From NCBI RefSeq assembly GCF_000701465.1, contig NZ_JNIY01000003.1:62001-126000 (forward strand): a stretch of DNA of 64,000 nucleotides, in the 5' to 3' direction. The notes beneath the pieces were generated by a model. The model was not told where the DNA came from. It ran no database searches and saw nothing but the letters and a program-made list of their open reading frames with translations. The DNA is from Paraoerskovia marina DSM 21750 (lineage in GTDB: Bacteria; Actinomycetota; Actinomycetes; Actinomycetales; Cellulomonadaceae). Below are positions 33,352-42,124 of this stretch, piece after piece (position 1 is the first letter of the stretch; every line of letters begins with the position of its first letter). A program made the translations under genes and the position numbers.

Positions 33352-33984
33352 ATGGCCGACGCGCGCCCGCAGTCAAATCTTTCGCCCGACGATGTCAAGC
33401 ACTCTGCGCTCGAGGACGTCGTCGGCATCCTCACGGGGACGTTCGTCGTCTCCCTCGGGCTGTTCCTGCTCAGCTCCGTCGGAGCCGTCACGGGCGGGAC
33501 GGCCGGGCTCGCGCTGCTCGTCAGCTACGCCGTCGACCTCCCGTTCAGCTGGCTGTTCGCACTCGTGAACCTCCCCTTCTTCCTCCTCGCGATCTGGAAG
33601 AAGGGCTGGAACTTCACCGTCCGCACGGGCATCTCGATCGGGATCGTCTCGCTGCTCTCCGAGCTGCACCCCGTGATGTTCGGGGAAATCGACCTGCCCG
33701 TCGTCTACGGCGTGCTCGCGGGCAACCTGCTCGCCGGCGTCGGCCTGCTGATCGTCTTCCGCCACGGGTCCAGCATCGGCGGGTTCAACATCGTCGCCAT
33801 CGTCGCGCAGGACCGCCTGGGGTGGCGGGCCGGATACGTCCAGATGGGCCTCGACACCACCGTGATCCTGCTGTCGTTCACCGTCGTCGCGCCCGGGACC
33901 GTGCTTATCTCCGCGCTGGGTGCCGTGGTGCTCAACCTCGTGCTCGCGATGAACCACCGGCCGGGACGCTACGCGGGCTACTAG
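33352..33984 (+). CDS. YitT-family membrane protein
   Basis: A 210-residue protein with five to six helices. The sequence SLGLFLLSSVGAVTGGTAGLALLVSYAVDLPFSWLFALVNLPFFLLA and the later FRHGSSIGGFNIVAIVAQDRLGWRAG match the YitT repeat (two glycine-rich halves with GGxxG). The function of YitT proteins is not known; a transport role is assumed. It has a clear GGAGGG before the ATG. It has no tail DUF2179 domain, which longer members carry. Confidence 0.85.
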   Translation: MADARPQSNLSPDDVKHSALEDVVGILTGTFVVSLGLFLLSSVGAVTGGTAGLALLVSYAVDLPFSWLFALVNLPFFLLAIWKKGWNFTVRTGISIGIVSLLSELHPVMFGEIDLPVVYGVLAGNLLAGVGLLIVFRHGSSIGGFNIVAIVAQDRLGWRAGYVQMGLDTTVILLSFTVVAPGTVLISALGAVVLNLVLAMNHRPGRYAGY

Positions 33985-34020
33985 TCACATGGTGCCGCTG
34001 GCAGGCCGTGGGTCGGTCGG

Positions 34021-34170
34021 TCAGCGGCCCTTCGAGGCTGCTTCTCGAATGCGCGCGACGTCGCGCCCATACGCTTCCCGATCGCTCGCCTTGATCGTGG
34101 AACGGCGGGAGTCGACCGTCGTCGCGCGACCGTAGACGGCATTGCGGCGTGGAGTCTCAGCGGTACTCAT
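34021..34170 (-). CDS. Small basic hypothetical protein (49 aa)
   Basis: A 49-residue highly charged protein (MSTAETPRRNAVYGRATTVD, then RSTIKASDREAYGRDVARIREAASKGR). GGAGG lies eight bases before the ATG at 34170, and the third codon positions are consistent with coding. It lies 39 bases downstream of the unknown 458-residue gene on the same strand and could be its operon partner. A helical C-terminal half is likely. No family recognised. Confidence 0.55.
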   Translation of the reverse strand: MSTAETPRRNAVYGRATTVDSRRSTIKASDREAYGRDVARIREAASKGR

Positions 34171-34208
34171 GGGGCCTCCTTCGAGCCTGTCCCGCCATCG
34201 TAGTCGAG

Positions 34209-35585
34209 TCACTCATGCCAGGCCCCTGCGCGTCGACGCCGTTGAACTGCGCCGAGTGCATGGAGGAGTGCGCACAGCCCCGCCGCGCACAGCGCGATCC
34301 ACCAGTATGTGCTCAGCCACGGTTCACGTAGATCCCAGGCGAGTGCTGTCGCTGCGACTGCCAACAGGCCTGCGCAGAGAGCGATCGTGACGCGCGCCGG
34401 GCCCAGGAGTACCGATGCGATCTCGTGCTCCCGCACGCCGAGGAAGATCGAGAGGGCGACGGCCGGAAGTGTCAGCAGCACGGCGCTCGGATCACCTGCG
34501 CGCTCAAGGGTCGGCATAGCGCCGGGGAGTGCCAGCGAAAGGAGGACGAACGCGAACGTCGCGATGGACGTCAACATCGCGACACGTGCCGTTCCACGGC
34601 CCGTCGTCGTCAGAGCCGCGAGCGCGATCCGATCCTCTCCGTCCTCCCACCGCACGCTGAACCTCCCGTGTGCGTGTGAGACAGGGCCTGCCCGCCGGTC
34701 GATCTCGCCGGACGGCTGCAGCGGAGTCGCCATCAGTGCGAGCGAATGGCACTCGATCTCGGCCGGCAGGTGCAGCTCGAGGTGGTACGACCGTGCGTCA
34801 CCGGCACCGCGAATCGGCAGCTCCAGCTGTGCGGGCCGGATACCGAGACTCGCCAGCCCGACGTCGGCCCGCCACCGGAGAACGTCGCGCCACCGCTGGT
34901 ACGTCGGTGGCAGACCTGACGCACGGGGTGTCTCGTCCGGGTGGAGCGTGGTCGTCCAGTAGGAGCTGAACTTGAGGATCGAGCGGCGGGCGGTGTCGGG
35001 ACGGGACACGATCCCGAAGAGGATGTACCCGTAGCAGAGGTCGTGGAGGATCGCCCTCGTCGTCGTGCTCAGGCGTCCGAGCTCGTCGTCGGTCAGCACA
35101 CGATCGCCGGCGTGCATCCCCGTGGCCAAGAAGTCAACGGCGTCGGTCGTCTCTGCAGTTCGGATCGGCAAAGAAACGACGAGTGCGAAGATCGTCCGCT
35201 CCAGAGCGGGCGTGATCTGGATAACGTCGACGCTTTCCAGAAGCGCGCACACGATCTCACACGCGAGGGTCGCGCTCTCGTCGCGGCCAAGGATGCTGAG
35301 CGCGCGCCCGTCGCCGTCCACGATGTCGAAGTCGCGAAGCGGTCCCGTGGAGAACAGGCCTAGTGGCACGATGATCTGACCTCCGCGCCCCGGGCCTGGC
35401 CAGGAGAGCCGCTCGTCGGCCGGAAGCGTGCAGTCGATCGAGGTTCGCCGTCGGCCCCGGTCTCCCGCATCGAGTCGAATGCTGTCGACCTGACGATGCT
35501 TCCATGCGTGAGCCTCGAAGATCAGTTGTGCCAGGGCGAGGGCGCGCCCCTGAGCAGCGTTCGACTCGTGCGTCTCAGATTCCAC
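34209..35585 (-). CDS. Unknown protein, soluble N-terminus with four C-terminal membrane helices
   Basis: A 458-residue protein of no recognised family. Residues 1-330 are soluble (IDCTLPADERLSWPGPGRGGQIIVPLGLF, a DSVDVIQITPALERTIFALV-like helix, then beta-rich YHLELHLPAEIECHSLALMATPLQPSGEID). Four helices follow at about 335-450 (ATFAFVLLSLALPGAM, LLTLPAVALSIFLGV, ALCAGLLAVAATALAW, YWWIALCAAGLCALLHALG). Third-codon G/C bias is visibly weaker than in neighbours, hinting at later acquisition. The sequence is highly charged without catalytic motifs I can name. An inner-membrane sensor or effector of an unknown system is possible. Confidence 0.6.
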   Translation of the reverse strand: MESETHESNAAQGRALALAQLIFEAHAWKHRQVDSIRLDAGDRGRRRTSIDCTLPADERLSWPGPGRGGQIIVPLGLFSTGPLRDFDIVDGDGRALSILGRDESATLACEIVCALLESVDVIQITPALERTIFALVVSLPIRTAETTDAVDFLATGMHAGDRVLTDDELGRLSTTTRAILHDLCYGYILFGIVSRPDTARRSILKFSSYWTTTLHPDETPRASGLPPTYQRWRDVLRWRADVGLASLGIRPAQLELPIRGAGDARSYHLELHLPAEIECHSLALMATPLQPSGEIDRRAGPVSHAHGRFSVRWEDGEDRIALAALTTTGRGTARVAMLTSIATFAFVLLSLALPGAMPTLERAGDPSAVLLTLPAVALSIFLGVREHEIASVLLGPARVTIALCAGLLAVAATALAWDLREPWLSTYWWIALCAAGLCALLHALGAVQRRRRAGAWHE

Positions 35586-35694
35586 CCGTGTCCCGTCGTC
35601 GTGGTGGCACGACCCTAGTCGGATGGTGATGCACTCAGGGCGGGGCTGTGGATACCTTCCGATCGTGGTTCTTCAGTCCCGGGGGTCCCGCCCG

Positions 35695-36264
35695 CTACGG
35701 AAGTCTCTTCGGGAGGTTCGGCAGGCCCGCCCGGGCGGGGTCGAGCTCGACAGGGCTCTCCAGCACGGCAGGGCCGCGGTGGAGGAACCCGCTGGTCAGC
35801 GGCATGCAGCGCAGACCGCCCCGGCCCCGCATCGCGTGATGGACGCCCGGTCCGAGCATCCGGTCCATCCAGGCGCACGGTGCCGCGTGCCGCCCGGGGC
35901 GCAGCGTGATCGCGTCGGCGAGATCAGGCCCGGAGCGAATGGTGATCTCGGAGCCGATCAACGGCATCAGCTCGGCGCCCCGGAGGATCACGTTGCGTCG
36001 GGTGAGCAGAGGGTCGAGCGTGCCGAGGCCGAGCTCGTCGGCGATCGACTCCAGCGACTCCGCGGCAAACAGCGTCACCGCCGCGTCCATGTGGGCGGCG
36101 CGGCCGAAGAATCGGTCACCGACGACCCCCTTGTGCGCGACGACCTCGACCCGGTCGGCATCGGTGGTGGGCACGTCGGCCGCGCCCTCCTTCGGGCGCC
36201 CGAAGTAGGCGTGCTCGGGCGACACGAGGAGGTGCAGGACCTCGATCGGGTACGAGTACGTCAT
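35695..36264 (-). CDS. MOSC-domain protein
   Basis: A 189-residue protein with the MOSC core. It contains VVAHKGVVGDRFFGRAAHMDAAVTLFAAE, LLTRRNVILRGAEL and the cysteine motif HAAPCAWMDRM (about residue 137), which in MOSC proteins binds sulfur for molybdenum-cofactor sulfuration or N-hydroxylated substrate reduction (YiiM/MARC type). It lacks the N-terminal beta-barrel extension of mARC, so it is a minimal MOSC protein. The ATG overlaps the stop of the YibE/F gene by ATGA, so the two are co-translated. Confidence 0.85.
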   Translation of the reverse strand: MTYSYPIEVLHLLVSPEHAYFGRPKEGAADVPTTDADRVEVVAHKGVVGDRFFGRAAHMDAAVTLFAAESLESIADELGLGTLDPLLTRRNVILRGAELMPLIGSEITIRSGPDLADAITLRPGRHAAPCAWMDRMLGPGVHHAMRGRGGLRCMPLTSGFLHRGPAVLESPVELDPARAGLPNLPKRLP

Positions 36265-37682
36265 ATCCGACTGTCCCACTCGACGTCGTCGAACGCGCCC
36301 CAGCTGCGGGGGGCAGGGGGAAGGGGCATCTGCTGATCCCGAGCGCGGTCGTCGACCGTCTCGACGGGCTCGACGGGCTCGACCGTCTCGACAGGCTCGA
36401 CGTGCGGTGTCGTCTCGACGGGCTCGACCGTCTCGACGGGCTCGACGTGCGGTGTCGTCTCGACGGGATCGGCGTGCTCCGGGGCGGCGTCCGGCACGGT
36501 CATCGCGGCGATAGCCGTCGTCAGCGGGATCGCGAGCACGAGGCCGATCGACCCGATCAGGGTGCGCGCCACCTCCTCGGCGATCACGCCGTTGGTCAGC
36601 GTCGAGCCGATGCTCTGCTGGGTCAGCCACACGAACATCAGCATCGGCAGTGCTGCACCGACGTAGGCGAACGCGATCGTGTACACCGCGGAGGCGATGT
36701 GGTCCTGGCCGATCCGCATCGCGCGGGAGAACAGCTCGCGCCGCCTCGCGGTCGGAGCGACGGCGCGCAGCTCCCAGACCGTGGACGCCTGCGTGATCGT
36801 CACGTCGTTGAGCACACCGAGGCCGGCGAGGACGATCCCGCAGATCATGATGCCGTGCAGGTCGACCGCGGGGGCGTACGACGGGAGGTACAGCGTCTCC
36901 TCGTGGCTGAGCCCGGACAGGTGCGCGGCGTACGTGCCCCAGGTCGCGAGACCCGCGGTCAGCAGCAGCCCGAGCACCGTCCCGAGCAGCGCCGTCGACG
37001 TCCGGGCGGTGAACCCGTGCGCGACGTAGAGCACCACGAACATCACGACGAAGGCAGAGACCAGCGCGACCGCGAGCGAGTTCTTGCCGGCGAGCAGCGC
37101 CGGCAGGGTGAAGACCCCGACGACGGCGAGCGCGATGCCGAGCCCGACGATGGCGGCAAGTCCTCGCCAGCGTGCGACCAGCGCCACGAGGACGACGAAG
37201 AGCACGGCGAGCAGGGCGAGGGGGAACCCGCGCTCGAAGTCGAGGAAGACGAACCCGGCGTCGACGGCACCCTGCTGGCTGACGTCGAGGACGCGCACCC
37301 GTTCGCCGGTCTCGAAGCCGAGGTCGATGTACTCGGGCGGCGCCGTCATCGCGCCGGTTCGCCCGTCGTCGAGCTCGACCGGGACCGTCCCGGTCTCGGG
37401 ATCGGCCGGGCCGGTGATCTCGCCGGACACGACGCTGGTGCCGTCGGCCATCGCGGTAGCGCGTTCGGGCAGGTCCCCCTCCGACGGCCAGAGCACCACC
37501 AGCCCGATCACGGTCGCGACGAGGACGGGCAGCAGGAGCACCGTCAGGACGACGCGGACCCGGGTCGTGGTCGGCGGCATCGGTCCGTGGCCGTGACCGT
37601 GCAGGGCGGGTGCCGCACCACTACGCGCGCGCTCGGCCTCGCGCTGCCGGCGCCGCGTCTGCGGCGTCGAACCGTGCCTCAC
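36261..37682 (-). CDS. YibE/F-family membrane protein with repeat-derived C-terminal tail
   Basis: A 473-residue protein. An N-terminal signal-like helix, then an extracellular region (about 45-110), and eight helices carrying YibE/F patterns (VFLDFERGFPLALLAVLFVVLVALVARWRGLAA, LLGTVLGLLLTAGLATWGTYAAHLSG, GIMICGIVLAGLGVLNDVTITQASTVWEL). The tail (about 415-460) reads PVETTPHVEPVETVEPVETTPHVEPVETVEPVEPVETV and is encoded by a 45-bp exact-type duplication of the interspersed repeat. GTG start in a GTGA overlap with the NYN gene. Family function is unknown. Confidence 0.82.
   Translation of the reverse strand: MRHGSTPQTRRRQREAERARSGAAPALHGHGHGPMPPTTTRVRVVLTVLLLPVLVATVIGLVVLWPSEGDLPERATAMADGTSVVSGEITGPADPETGTVPVELDDGRTGAMTAPPEYIDLGFETGERVRVLDVSQQGAVDAGFVFLDFERGFPLALLAVLFVVLVALVARWRGLAAIVGLGIALAVVGVFTLPALLAGKNSLAVALVSAFVVMFVVLYVAHGFTARTSTALLGTVLGLLLTAGLATWGTYAAHLSGLSHEETLYLPSYAPAVDLHGIMICGIVLAGLGVLNDVTITQASTVWELRAVAPTARRRELFSRAMRIGQDHIASAVYTIAFAYVGAALPMLMFVWLTQQSIGSTLTNGVIAEEVARTLIGSIGLVLAIPLTTAIAAMTVPDAAPEHADPVETTPHVEPVETVEPVETTPHVEPVETVEPVEPVETVDDRARDQQMPLPPAPRSWGAFDDVEWDSRI
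36378..36467. repeat. 45-bp tandem duplication of the interspersed repeat inside YibE/F gene
   Basis: Two 45-bp units at 36378-36422 and 36423-36467, each starting ctcgaccgtctcgac and ending tgtcgtctcgacggg, differing by a single base. Each contributes 15 codons in frame. Adjacent half-copies (gtctcgacgggctcgac) extend the block to about 36356. The core matches the elements at 5559, 11531 and 15519. Confidence 0.88.
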
Positions 37683-39145
37683 GCCTCGAGGAGGCCGCCG
37701 CCGACCCAGGCTCGCAGGGCCGCGATGTCGGACTTGCCGAGCTCCATCCGTGCGCCCTGGCAGAGCCCGACGACGTTCTGGGCGTACGCGTCGGCCAGGT
37801 CTGCGGCCGACGGCGCCTTGCTGAGCTCCGCGCCCGCGTAGAGGATCGCCGAGATCACGAAGTTCACGGTGGACCGGCCGACCGGCGCCCCGGCCTCCTG
37901 GCAGGCGTCCCGCACGCGTCGCGCCGTCGTCGGGCGCTCGAAGGGGTGCTCGGCGATGTCGTCCGCCAGCGTCGTCAGGAGTGCGCGGTAGTTCTCGCGA
38001 GAAAGCCCGGGAACGTCCGTGACGGCGACGACCTGGCGCTGGAGCGCACTGGGGTCGATGTCGTCGGCCGCGCCCGGCAGGTCGGCCTCGTCGAAGCGGG
38101 CCGGGTCCCAGACGTGGCCCGGGGGCCGTGAGGACACGCCCACCTCGGGAACGTCCTGCGCCAGCCACGCGGTGAACCCGCCAGTCCCGCCCCAGTTGGA
38201 GTCGGGCAGGCCGGGGTCGGCCTTCTGCGCCACCTGCGCGACGGCACCGAGTGTGAGGGGGCGGTCTGCGGCACGGACCCGCTTCAGGACGGCGGAGCGT
38301 GCCGGCGAGAAGGGCAGCAGCAGCGGCTCGGGTGCCTCCTCGGGCACGGGCGCGTCCGCGGGAGCCTCGGCCTCGGGCTTCGGCGTCTTCGTGACGTCCT
38401 TGGCGCGTGCCGTCCGGTTGTTGCGGGCGTGCGCGGAGGATCCCGACCCGGACTCTGACGCAGACGTGGAGGAGGAGCCGGAGGCGGTGGACGACCCGGA
38501 GCCGCGGCCCCTGCCCGAGCGGCCGCGGCCCTTGCTCTGCTCGTCCTTGGGGGCCGGAGGCAGCTCGGGGAGCACCGACGTCGTGGACGTGACCAGCTCG
38601 GCCAGGTCGTCGGCCGTGATGACGGTGTCGGCGACGGCGCGGTAGGCGCTCGCGGCCGGGCTCGCGGTGATGATGGTGACGCGGCGGTCGTCGGCGCGGC
38701 AGCGCAGCGCCAGTGGCGTGAAGTCGGCGTCGGCCGAGACGATCACGATCTCCTCGTACCGGGTGGCGGCGGCGAGCGCGTCGACGGCGTCGAGGACGAG
38801 GTTGATGTCGGCGCTCGACTTGCCCTGCTGCGTCAGCGACGGGCAGTCGACCACCTGGAAGCCGGCGCGGGTGAAGTTGGGCCGGAACTGGGAGAAGACC
38901 GACGGGTTGAGGTAGCAGGAGCGGACCAGGAAGCGGCGGGTGAACTCGCCGTCGTCGTCGCTTCCGGACTCGAGCTCGGAGAGCCAGTGGGCGGGATCGG
39001 TGGCGAACGCCTCGGCCGCCACGGGGTCGAGGCGGCGCAGACCGATGTACACGTTGTCGAAGTCGACGAACATCGCCGCGCGCAGGATGCGGCCGGGCTC
39101 GATGGGGCGGGGAGTCTCGCTGGTGGTCGTCACCCGACCCATCAT
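37679..39145 (-). CDS. NYN-domain (PIN-like nuclease) protein with OST-HTH/LOTUS C-terminus
   Basis: A 488-residue protein. NYN domain (about 20-190) with the acidic set D28/D30 in AMFVDFDNVYIGL, SSADINLVLDAVDAL and IVSADADFTPLALR, the expected metal-binding nuclease site. A Ser/Gly/Arg-rich linker (195-260) follows. The C-terminal part (about 275-488) contains OST-HTH-like modules (RSAVLKRVRAADRPLTLGAVAQVAQKADPGLPDSNWGGTGGFTAWL). LabA/DUF88 proteins of this kind act on RNA. Starts at ATG 39145, ATG 39142 or GTG 39133 are all possible. It is coupled by GTGA to the YibE/F gene. Confidence 0.85.
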   Translation of the reverse strand: MMGRVTTTSETPRPIEPGRILRAAMFVDFDNVYIGLRRLDPVAAEAFATDPAHWLSELESGSDDDGEFTRRFLVRSCYLNPSVFSQFRPNFTRAGFQVVDCPSLTQQGKSSADINLVLDAVDALAAATRYEEIVIVSADADFTPLALRCRADDRRVTIITASPAASAYRAVADTVITADDLAELVTSTTSVLPELPPAPKDEQSKGRGRSGRGRGSGSSTASGSSSTSASESGSGSSAHARNNRTARAKDVTKTPKPEAEAPADAPVPEEAPEPLLLPFSPARSAVLKRVRAADRPLTLGAVAQVAQKADPGLPDSNWGGTGGFTAWLAQDVPEVGVSSRPPGHVWDPARFDEADLPGAADDIDPSALQRQVVAVTDVPGLSRENYRALLTTLADDIAEHPFERPTTARRVRDACQEAGAPVGRSTVNFVISAILYAGAELSKAPSAADLADAYAQNVVGLCQGARMELGKSDIAALRAWVGGGLLEA

Positions 39146-39239
39146 CCTCGCCCGAGCCGGTGGCAGCGACCTCGTGGCCCGTTCGACGTCTCCCGGAGCG
39201 ACGCCGGGGCCATGGTGGCGGAGCTCTGGACGAGCCGAA

Positions 39240-40910
39240 CTAGTCCTGCTCGGGCGTCGTACCGTGGTGCGTGACGGCGTCGTCCACCTCGAGATGGATG
39301 CCCGGACCCGTCAGGCGCGCCTCGATCCCGGACACCTCGAGCTCGTCCCGCAGCTCGCTGCGCACGCGGGCGAGGCACAGGCCGACGTCGCGGCGGTCGA
39401 GCTCGTCGAGGAGCTCCAGCACGACCTGTGCACCGGAGGAGTCGATGTCGTCGACGGACTCCATGTCGATCACGACGGTGTGGGTGTCGTCGTCGAGCAG
39501 GTTCAGGACGTCGTCGCGCAGCTTCGAGGCGTTGGCGAAGAAGATCGAGGCGTCGAAGCGGTAGACGAGCAGGCCCGGGGTGGGGGTCGCGTCGTCGTGG
39601 TCGGCGATGTCGCGGTAGGTGTCGGTTCCGGGCAGGCGGCCGAGGACAGCGGTGTGCGGGCTCGCGGCCTTGAGGACGACGATCAGGAGCGAGAGGCCGA
39701 TCGCGATCAGGATGCCGACGAGCATCCCGAGGGCAAGGACTCCGACGACGGTGACGACGGCCATCCAGAACTCCGAGCGGCGGTAGCGCCACAGCGTGCG
39801 GAACTCCTGGACGTCGAAGAGGCCGAACCCGGCGATGATGACGATCGCGGCCAGCGTCGCCGTCGGGAGGTACTCGAAGACGGGGGCGAGGAACAGCAGC
39901 GTGAGGACGGCGAGCGCGGCGGCCACGATGTTGGCGAGCTGGCTCCTGGCCCCCGCGTCGGCGGCGACGAAGCTGCGTGACTGGCTGCCGTTGACCGGCA
40001 GCGCCCCGAGGAGACCGGCACCGATGTTGGCGGCGCCGACGCCGAAGAACTCGCGGTTGGCGTCGATCCGGTCGCCCTGGGTCGCGGCGATCGACCGGGC
40101 GGTCAGCACGCTGTCGGGGTACACGAGCATCGCGACCGCGAAGGCCGGGCCGATCAGGGCGAGCAGGTCGGACCCGCTGACGTCCGGGATCCCGGGGGCG
40201 GGGAGCCCGCCGTCGAACGCCCCGACGACGGCGACCTCGACGCCGCTGACGCCGACGACGACCATGCTCCCGACGATCGCGACCAGCGCCCCGGGGATCT
40301 GGGGCGCGACGCGGCGCAGGACGAGGACGACGGCGACGGTCGCCACGCCGAAGGCGAGGCTGGCGGCGTCGGCGAGGTCCAGGTTGCGGGCGACGGCCCC
40401 GATCTCGGTGAGGTAGTCGCCGGAGTCGACCTCGACGCCGACGAACCCCTGGAGCTGGCTGGTGACGATGAGGATGCCGGAGCCGAACACGTAGCCGGCG
40501 AGCACGGGCCGTGAGAGGAAGTCGGCGATCCGGCCGAGCCGAAAGATGCCGCCGAGAAGGAGGACCACGCCGACGAGGAGCGCGAGCATCGCGACCAGCT
40601 CGACGTACTCGTCGCTGCCGGGCGACGCCATGCCGCCCACGATCGACGCCACCATGATCGCGACGGTCGACTCCGCGCCGACGTTGAGCTGCTTGGACGA
40701 GCCCCAGAGCCAGTAGAGGAAGCTCGCGCCGATCGCGGCATAGAGCCCGACGACGGGCGGCAGCCCGGCGAGGACGGCGAAGCCGAGCGACTGAGGGACG
40801 AGCATCGCCCAGAGGGTGAACCCTGCGACGACGTCGCCGCGGAGCCAGGCGCGGTCGTAGTCGCGTGCCTCGGCGAGACCGGGGACGACCGAGCGGATCC
40901 TCCTAGCCAT
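39240..40910 (-). CDS. SulP-family anion transporter with STAS domain
   Basis: A 556-residue transporter. The membrane part (1-about 430) begins RAWLRGDVVAGFTLWAMLVPQSLGFAVLAGLPPVVGLYAAIGASFLYWLWGSSKQLNVGAEST, the SulP signature. A C-terminal STAS domain (about 440-550) has VYRFDASIFFANASKLRDDVLNLL and VVIDMESVDDIDSSGAQVVLELLDELDRR. It moves sulfate, bicarbonate or similar anions. The ATG overlaps the upstream AI-2E gene stop by eight bases, so they are co-transcribed. Confidence 0.93.
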   Translation of the reverse strand: MARRIRSVVPGLAEARDYDRAWLRGDVVAGFTLWAMLVPQSLGFAVLAGLPPVVGLYAAIGASFLYWLWGSSKQLNVGAESTVAIMVASIVGGMASPGSDEYVELVAMLALLVGVVLLLGGIFRLGRIADFLSRPVLAGYVFGSGILIVTSQLQGFVGVEVDSGDYLTEIGAVARNLDLADAASLAFGVATVAVVLVLRRVAPQIPGALVAIVGSMVVVGVSGVEVAVVGAFDGGLPAPGIPDVSGSDLLALIGPAFAVAMLVYPDSVLTARSIAATQGDRIDANREFFGVGAANIGAGLLGALPVNGSQSRSFVAADAGARSQLANIVAAALAVLTLLFLAPVFEYLPTATLAAIVIIAGFGLFDVQEFRTLWRYRRSEFWMAVVTVVGVLALGMLVGILIAIGLSLLIVVLKAASPHTAVLGRLPGTDTYRDIADHDDATPTPGLLVYRFDASIFFANASKLRDDVLNLLDDDTHTVVIDMESVDDIDSSGAQVVLELLDELDRRDVGLCLARVRSELRDELEVSGIEARLTGPGIHLEVDDAVTHHGTTPEQD

Positions 40911-42015
40911 CGGCGATGTCGGTCGCAGTGCCGCCCGTGGTCGTGGCCTCGGGCGTGCCGGTCGCCTCGGCGGGAACCCGCCGAGCCGCCAGCGCCTCAC
41001 GGTGGTGACGGACGACGTCGAGGATGATCACGGTCACCGGGGCGGAGAGCGTCGCCCCGAGCACGCCGGCGAGCGCGGCACCGACGATCGTGGACCCGAG
41101 GGTGACGATCGGGTGCAGCCGCAGCTTGTCGCTGGTGAGCTTGGTGAGCATCAGGGTCTGCACGAGGTTCTGTGCGACGAGGATGACGATCAGCAGGATC
41201 AGGGCCGCCGTGGGGCCCTGGGAGCCCAGCGCGATCAGGACGGCGAACGCGCCGGAGAAGATCGCACCGAGGTACGGGATGTACGAGGTCACGAACGTCA
41301 CGAGGGCGATCGCCCCGACGAGCGGGACGTCGAGGACGAGCGCACCGAGCCCGATGAGGACGGCGGTGATGGCGCTCGTGGAGGTCAGCGCGCCGAAGTA
41401 GCGGCGCAGGGTCACGCTCGCCTCCTTCACGACGACGTCGCCCGGGGTGTCGCCGACCGCGACGTGGCGGGCCACCCACTGCTCGAACGAGTCCCAGTCG
41501 GAGAGCAGGAAGTAGAGGAAGAAGACGGCGACGAGCGTTCCGGCGAGGAACGAGGCAGCGCTCGAGAACGCGCTGCCGAAGAACCCCGCGAGCCCGGTGA
41601 GCATGTCGGTCGCGCCCTCGCCGACGTCGAGGCCTGCGAGGTCGACCGAGGTGAGGTCGAACCCGGTGAGGTGCTCGTCGACGAGCTCGAGGCCGGACGT
41701 GAGCTTCGCGGCGATCTCCGAACCCTGTGCGACCACCCCGACCACGGTGAACCAGATCGCGGCGAACAGGATCGCGCCGAGTGCGAGGAGCACGGTCACG
41801 GCGCCCAGGGAGCGGGGCAGGCCCAGTCGCTTGAGCCGGTCGACCGCCGGGTGGAGGAGCACACCGAGCACCGCGGCGATGACCAGGGGAATCACCAACC
41901 CTGAGACTGCGGCGAGCGCCGTCCAGGTGATGAACGCGACGACGATGATGCCCACGATCGCCCAGGCCGCCCGCCCGGTACGAAGGAGTGGGCGTCCGTC
42001 GGTGGGTGACCTCAC
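40903..42015 (-). CDS. AI-2E family transporter (first copy)
   Basis: A 370-residue membrane protein of the AI-2E/TqsA family: AIVGIIVVAFITWTALAAVSGLVIPLVIAAVLGVLLHPAVDRLKRLGLPRSLG at the start and the diagnostic PLVGAIALVTFVTSYIPYLGAIFSGAFAVLIALG later. It has about eight helices, with a soluble loop at about 95-150. GTG start at 42015 is supported by GGAGGA. Family members export or exchange autoinducer-like molecules or Na+; the substrate is uncertain. Its stop overlaps the SulP start. Confidence 0.9.
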   Translation of the reverse strand: MRSPTDGRPLLRTGRAAWAIVGIIVVAFITWTALAAVSGLVIPLVIAAVLGVLLHPAVDRLKRLGLPRSLGAVTVLLALGAILFAAIWFTVVGVVAQGSEIAAKLTSGLELVDEHLTGFDLTSVDLAGLDVGEGATDMLTGLAGFFGSAFSSAASFLAGTLVAVFFLYFLLSDWDSFEQWVARHVAVGDTPGDVVVKEASVTLRRYFGALTSTSAITAVLIGLGALVLDVPLVGAIALVTFVTSYIPYLGAIFSGAFAVLIALGSQGPTAALILLIVILVAQNLVQTLMLTKLTSDKLRLHPIVTLGSTIVGAALAGVLGATLSAPVTVIILDVVRHHREALAARRVPAEATGTPEATTTGGTATDIADG

Positions 42016-42124
42016 GTGTCCTCCTTGGTGTAGGGCGTACGACGACGCCCTTCTCATCCTCGCAGGAGCGACCGGTTTTGGCTGGCCGACCCGGAGTGAC
42101 GTGGTCGTCGCTAGGCTCGTCGAC

